A stretch of 64,000 nt of DNA from assembly GCA_963771435.1 (NCBI GenBank), contig CAVYTF010000028.1, forward strand, positions 62,001 to 126,000, given 5' to 3'. The notes beneath the pieces were generated by a model. It was given only the letters and a program-made list of their open reading frames with translations, made no database searches and was not told the DNA's origin. The DNA is from CAVYTF01 sp963771435. GTDB taxonomy: Bacteria > Bacteroidota > Bacteroidia > Chitinophagales > Chitinophagaceae. Positions 61,401 to 64,000 of the stretch are shown in pieces (the stretch's first letter is position 1; every line of letters begins with the position of its first letter). Made by a program: the position numbers and the translations under genes.

Positions 61401-62192
61401 GTGAAGAAAATTGCAGTTTTACTTTTGATCTTAGGCAGTTGGATGAGGCTTACGGCGGGAGATGATTTTTGCGGGATACATAATACGGCTTTCATGCCCG
61501 GGGAAAACATCAATTACAATATTTATTATACTGTTGCGGGCGTTTATGTATTTGCAGGCACTGCAACATTTTCTGCTGCGCTTGAAAAGATCGGCAGTAA
61601 GCCCGTTTACCATGTAGTCGGCGAAGGGCGAACGAACTCGGGGTATGACTGGATATTCAAGGTTCGCGACCGATATGAAAGCTTTTTTGATACTGGTAAC
61701 TTGCAGCCCTTGAAATTTGTGCGAAGGGTTGATGAAGGAGGCTATAAAACAAATGAAGATGTCAGCTTTAACAAGCAAACCAACACTGCCATTACTAATG
61801 CAGGAGTTTTTAAAGTGCCTAACTGCGTTCAGGATGTGTTGAGCGCGGTATATTATATGCGCAATATTAATTTCAACAAATACAATGCGGGAGACAAGAT
61901 ACCTTTTAATATGTTCCTAGATAACCAGGTGTATGATCTTTACATCCGTTACCTAGGCAAAGAGGTTGTAAAAACCAAGTACGGGAAATTTAATGCTATC
62001 AAATTCAGCCCGCTGCTTGTGAAAGGTACAGCGTTTTCGGGTGGAGAAAAAATGATCGTTTGGGTAAGCGATGATGCAAACCATATTCCCTTAAGGATCG
62101 AGAGCCCCATCGCGGTGGGAAGCATCAAAGTAGATATGATGACTTACCGCAACACCCGTTATCCGCTTACTTCATTTATAGATATTCGATAA
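61401..62192 (+). CDS. DUF3108 family secreted protein
   Basis: The 263-residue protein has a signal peptide (to RLTAG) and the DUF3108 pattern: FMPGENINYNIYYTVAGVYV, KPVYHVVGEGRTNSGYDWIF, KVRDRYESFFD and KYGKFNAIKFSPLLVKGTAF. The family is a beta-rich periplasmic or outer membrane protein of unknown function. It starts at a GTG one base after the upstream membrane protein gene, so the two are probably co-translated. Confidence 0.87.
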   Translation: MKKIAVLLLILGSWMRLTAGDDFCGIHNTAFMPGENINYNIYYTVAGVYVFAGTATFSAALEKIGSKPVYHVVGEGRTNSGYDWIFKVRDRYESFFDTGNLQPLKFVRRVDEGGYKTNEDVSFNKQTNTAITNAGVFKVPNCVQDVLSAVYYMRNINFNKYNAGDKIPFNMFLDNQVYDLYIRYLGKEVVKTKYGKFNAIKFSPLLVKGTAFSGGEKMIVWVSDDANHIPLRIESPIAVGSIKVDMMTYRNTRYPLTSFIDIR

Positions 62193-62195
62193 GGT

Positions 62196-63059
62196 TTATT
62201 TCCAGTCATCCAGTTTAAAGCAATCTTTTTGCCTTATGCCTCTTTCTGTTTGCTGAAGGGTGCAGCATTCAATGTTGCGGTCATGCTCAAAGAATAAAAC
62301 ATAATCTTTTTCAAGAGCTTCTTCCAGGAATGACTTTTTCTCGTTTAGAGTAGTTAGGGGAAACATATCATAAGCCATTACATAAGGTAGCGGGATATGG
62401 CCTACGGAAGGCAGGAGGTCTGCCATGTACACTACTGTTTTACCTTTATAATTTATCTGTGGGAGCATCATTGCCTGGGTGTGGCCGTTTACAAAGAGGA
62501 AGGAAAGGTTGGGGGAAATAGTTGATGGTTGGTAGTTGATAGTTGATAGCTCATCGTATTCAACAAACTGTAACTGGCCACTTTCCTGAATAGGTAGAAT
62601 ATTCTCTTTGAGGAAAGAGGCTTTCTCCCGGTCGTTTGGTTGGGTGGCCCACTTCCAGTGGCTTTGATTGCTCCAGTAGTTGGCGTTCCTAAAGGCAGGG
62701 ACAAGCTTGCCATTAATCCTGTCTACACTGCCGCCGCAATGGTCAAAGTGGAGGTGGGTGAGTATTACATCGGTGATATCATCCTTAGTAAAACCATGTT
62801 TGGCTAAAGACTTTTCAAGGGTATCGTTGCCATGGAGATAGTAATGACTTAGGAACTTTGCATCCTGTTTGTTGCCAATGCCGTTGTCAATGAGGATGAG
62901 TTTGCCGCTGTCTTCAATAAGGAGGCAACGCATAGCCCAGGTACAGAGGTTGTTATCGTCAGAGGGGTTTAGTTTGTTCCAGATGCTTTTGGGGACTACG
63001 CCGAACATAGCGCCGCCATCCAACTTGAAGAGTTCTGTGTCTATAGTGTATAGTTTCAT
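62196..63059 (-). CDS. MBL-fold metallo-hydrolase
   Basis: The 287-residue protein has the metal-binding motif HLHFDH (His102, His104, Asp106, His107), then NGHTQAMMLP and ADLLPSVGHIPLPY, as in lactonase- or AttM-like metallo-beta-lactamases. A short insertion (about 171-182, STINYQPSTIS) is encoded by a GTTGATGG/GTTGGTAG-type repeat and lies before a core strand. The substrate is unknown; a quorum-quenching lactonase or other hydrolase is possible. It converges with the DUF3108 gene with a 3-bp gap. Confidence 0.87.
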   Translation of the reverse strand: MKLYTIDTELFKLDGGAMFGVVPKSIWNKLNPSDDNNLCTWAMRCLLIEDSGKLILIDNGIGNKQDAKFLSHYYLHGNDTLEKSLAKHGFTKDDITDVILTHLHFDHCGGSVDRINGKLVPAFRNANYWSNQSHWKWATQPNDREKASFLKENILPIQESGQLQFVEYDELSTINYQPSTISPNLSFLFVNGHTQAMMLPQINYKGKTVVYMADLLPSVGHIPLPYVMAYDMFPLTTLNEKKSFLEEALEKDYVLFFEHDRNIECCTLQQTERGIRQKDCFKLDDWK

Positions 63060-63240
63060 ATGACTGTGAGTTTATGTGCGATCAAATATGAGCAAAATAA
63101 AACAATAATGAGGGGAAAAAGTGTGACTTATTTTTAAGGAGAACGGGATAATGTTTGTATATTCGTTTCACCCATTTCGGCTACTATTTGCACGGCTAAC
63201 AGTTATATATTTCCCTATAAATACAGGCATAAAAGACGAA

Positions 63241-63479
63241 GGATGAGCGCAGGACTGACGCAGGGCTAATGAGGGTAAGTAGGCATTGGCGTGGCTTTGG
63301 ATGGGAATAAGCAGGGAGTTAGGTGGAAGGAATAGCGGCTTATTAAAGAGATTGAGCGGTATTGTTGGCTAACAAGACATTTTGTCTCTCTCTAAAATGG
63401 CTTTAAAAAGCTTTCCATACTCTCTCATACACTATCCATACTTGAAACATACTTGAGCCATACTTGAAATATACCTAAA
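63241..63479. repeat. G-rich segment followed by 11-bp repeats
   Basis: 63241-63345 is G-rich with GGCAGGGAG-like words (AGCAGGGAGTTAGGTGGAAG). At 63415-63479 there are six units, five of 11 bp and one of 10 bp (CCATACTTGAA type). The layout recalls 1878-1992 and 32545-32678. Confidence 0.65.
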
Positions 63480-63602
63480 GTATATAAAAACTGCCGCGGA
63501 AAACAGGCTAAAAGCTTGTGAATCGAGGAAAAGATGACGAATTGGCGGAAAATAAAAAAGCTATAAGGGTAGGTGTTTTAATATTGATCTTCGGTTGGCG
63601 GA

Positions 63603-64000
63603 TAGAGAAAATATTAAGCTGGTTGAAATTGCAATGTATAGACTGCTTCGTGCCTCGCAGTGACGGAGGAGGTGGTTTACAAGGATGGACTAGCGTCTTT
63701 GCGAGCATAGCGAAGTAATCTATGGGTATAATATTAAGCATGTTGATATTGCAATGTATAGACTGCTTCGTACCTCGCAGTGACGGAGGAGGAGGTTTAC
63801 AAGGATGGACTAGCGTCTTTGCGAGCGTAGCGAAGCAATCTATGGATATAATATTAAACAGATTGATATTGCAATGTATAGACTGCTTCGTGCCTCGCAG
63901 TGACGGAGGAGGTGGCTCGCCGTGACGGAGGAGTATCGCGCAGTGACGGAGGTGGCTTATAGTGGTGCAATGTATAGACTGCTTCGTACCTCGCAGTGAC
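63603..64000. repeat. 120-bp tandem repeat array with internal inverted repeat
   Basis: GCAATGTATAGACTGCTTCG recurs at 63631, 63751 and 63871, exactly 120 bp apart. Shorter fragments and a fourth partial copy (from 63967) run to the window edge. Each full unit contains ATAGACTGCTTCGTGCCTCG and, about 50 bp later, its imperfect reverse complement (CGTCTTTGCGAGCATAGCGA). Because 120 is a multiple of three, frames stay open through it, but no gene is implied. Confidence 0.88.

Noticed and set aside
63518..63925. Small frames in the 120-bp repeats
   Set aside because: They repeat the same LQCIDCFVPRSDGGGG wording because the unit is a multiple of three.
1..64000. Prophage, integrative element, restriction or other defence system
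   Set aside because: No integrase, transposase, phage, toxin-antitoxin, restriction or CRISPR genes were recognised, and gene content is mostly housekeeping and surface proteins.
1..64000. tRNA, rRNA or other structured RNA genes
   Set aside because: No cloverleaf or conserved rRNA stretches were recognised by reading. A tRNAscan-SE and Rfam search would be decisive; any confident hit would overturn this.

Overview
The window looks like a chromosomal segment of a Bacteroidota bacterium, probably in the Chitinophagia/Sphingobacteriia area. This is inferred from gene families, not from any rRNA. The signs are three secreted proteins with type IX secretion (T9SS) C-terminal sorting domains, an STN/carboxypeptidase-regulatory TonB-dependent receptor with a DUF4249 partner, two ECF sigma/anti-sigma modules, BshA (bacillithiol), DUF4292, a DUF151 bifunctional nuclease, and promoters of the TAnnTTTG type. 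Composition is moderately AT-rich. I saw no rRNA, tRNA, CRISPR array, insertion sequence or prophage.

Layout. 1-1758 (minus) is an ECF sigma factor, its membrane partner and a cut-off secreted protein. 2115-4442 holds a T9SS protein whose 3' end has been copied stepwise into a repeat cluster. 4579-11618 (plus) is mostly housekeeping: ubiX, a 2-oxoacid dehydrogenase E2, a WecA/TagO-type transferase, frr, mscL, scpA and bshA. 11726-15568 (minus) has a papain-like lipoprotein, an EnvC-like protein, a DUF4292 lipoprotein and dut. 16166-26232 mixes surface proteins (plant-type LRR protein, 78-residue-repeat protein, beta-helix protein) with queA, a DUF2795 gene and a lolD-type ATPase. 26379-37790 has PduO-type adenosyltransferase, an ABC ATPase, gatC, an Na+/solute symporter, ispE, DUF151, yebC, a DCC-family gene, ispH and a RibD-like reductase. 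38235-39542 is an ArsR/AHSA1/PhnB operon. 39872-46302 has an S10 peptidase, paralogous lipoproteins and an ECF sigma factor translationally coupled to a protein that appears to span both membranes. 46531-50342 has a DinB protein, an ABC-2 permease and a divergent mntR/mntH pair. 50816-57897 is a tight four-gene TonB-receptor operon. 57931-63059 has lysS, ruvC, a flippase-like protein, DUF3108 and a metallo-hydrolase. The right end is tandem repeats.

Two themes run across the window. First, intergenic tandem repeats have unrelated unit sequences but recurring unit lengths: three loci with 21-bp units and three with 11-bp units, the latter next to G-rich DNA. Related simple repeats also occur inside reading frames. 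Second, six otherwise well-conserved genes each carry a single-base frameshift (WecA-like, dut, DUF2795, lolD, PhnB-like, S10 peptidase). Most are in short homopolymers, which points to base-calling error more than gene decay.

The candidates most worth experimental attention are the sigma/trans-envelope barrel pair at 44454-46302, the four-gene receptor operon with a barrel-less plug-like protein at 50816-57897, and the phased minisatellites.
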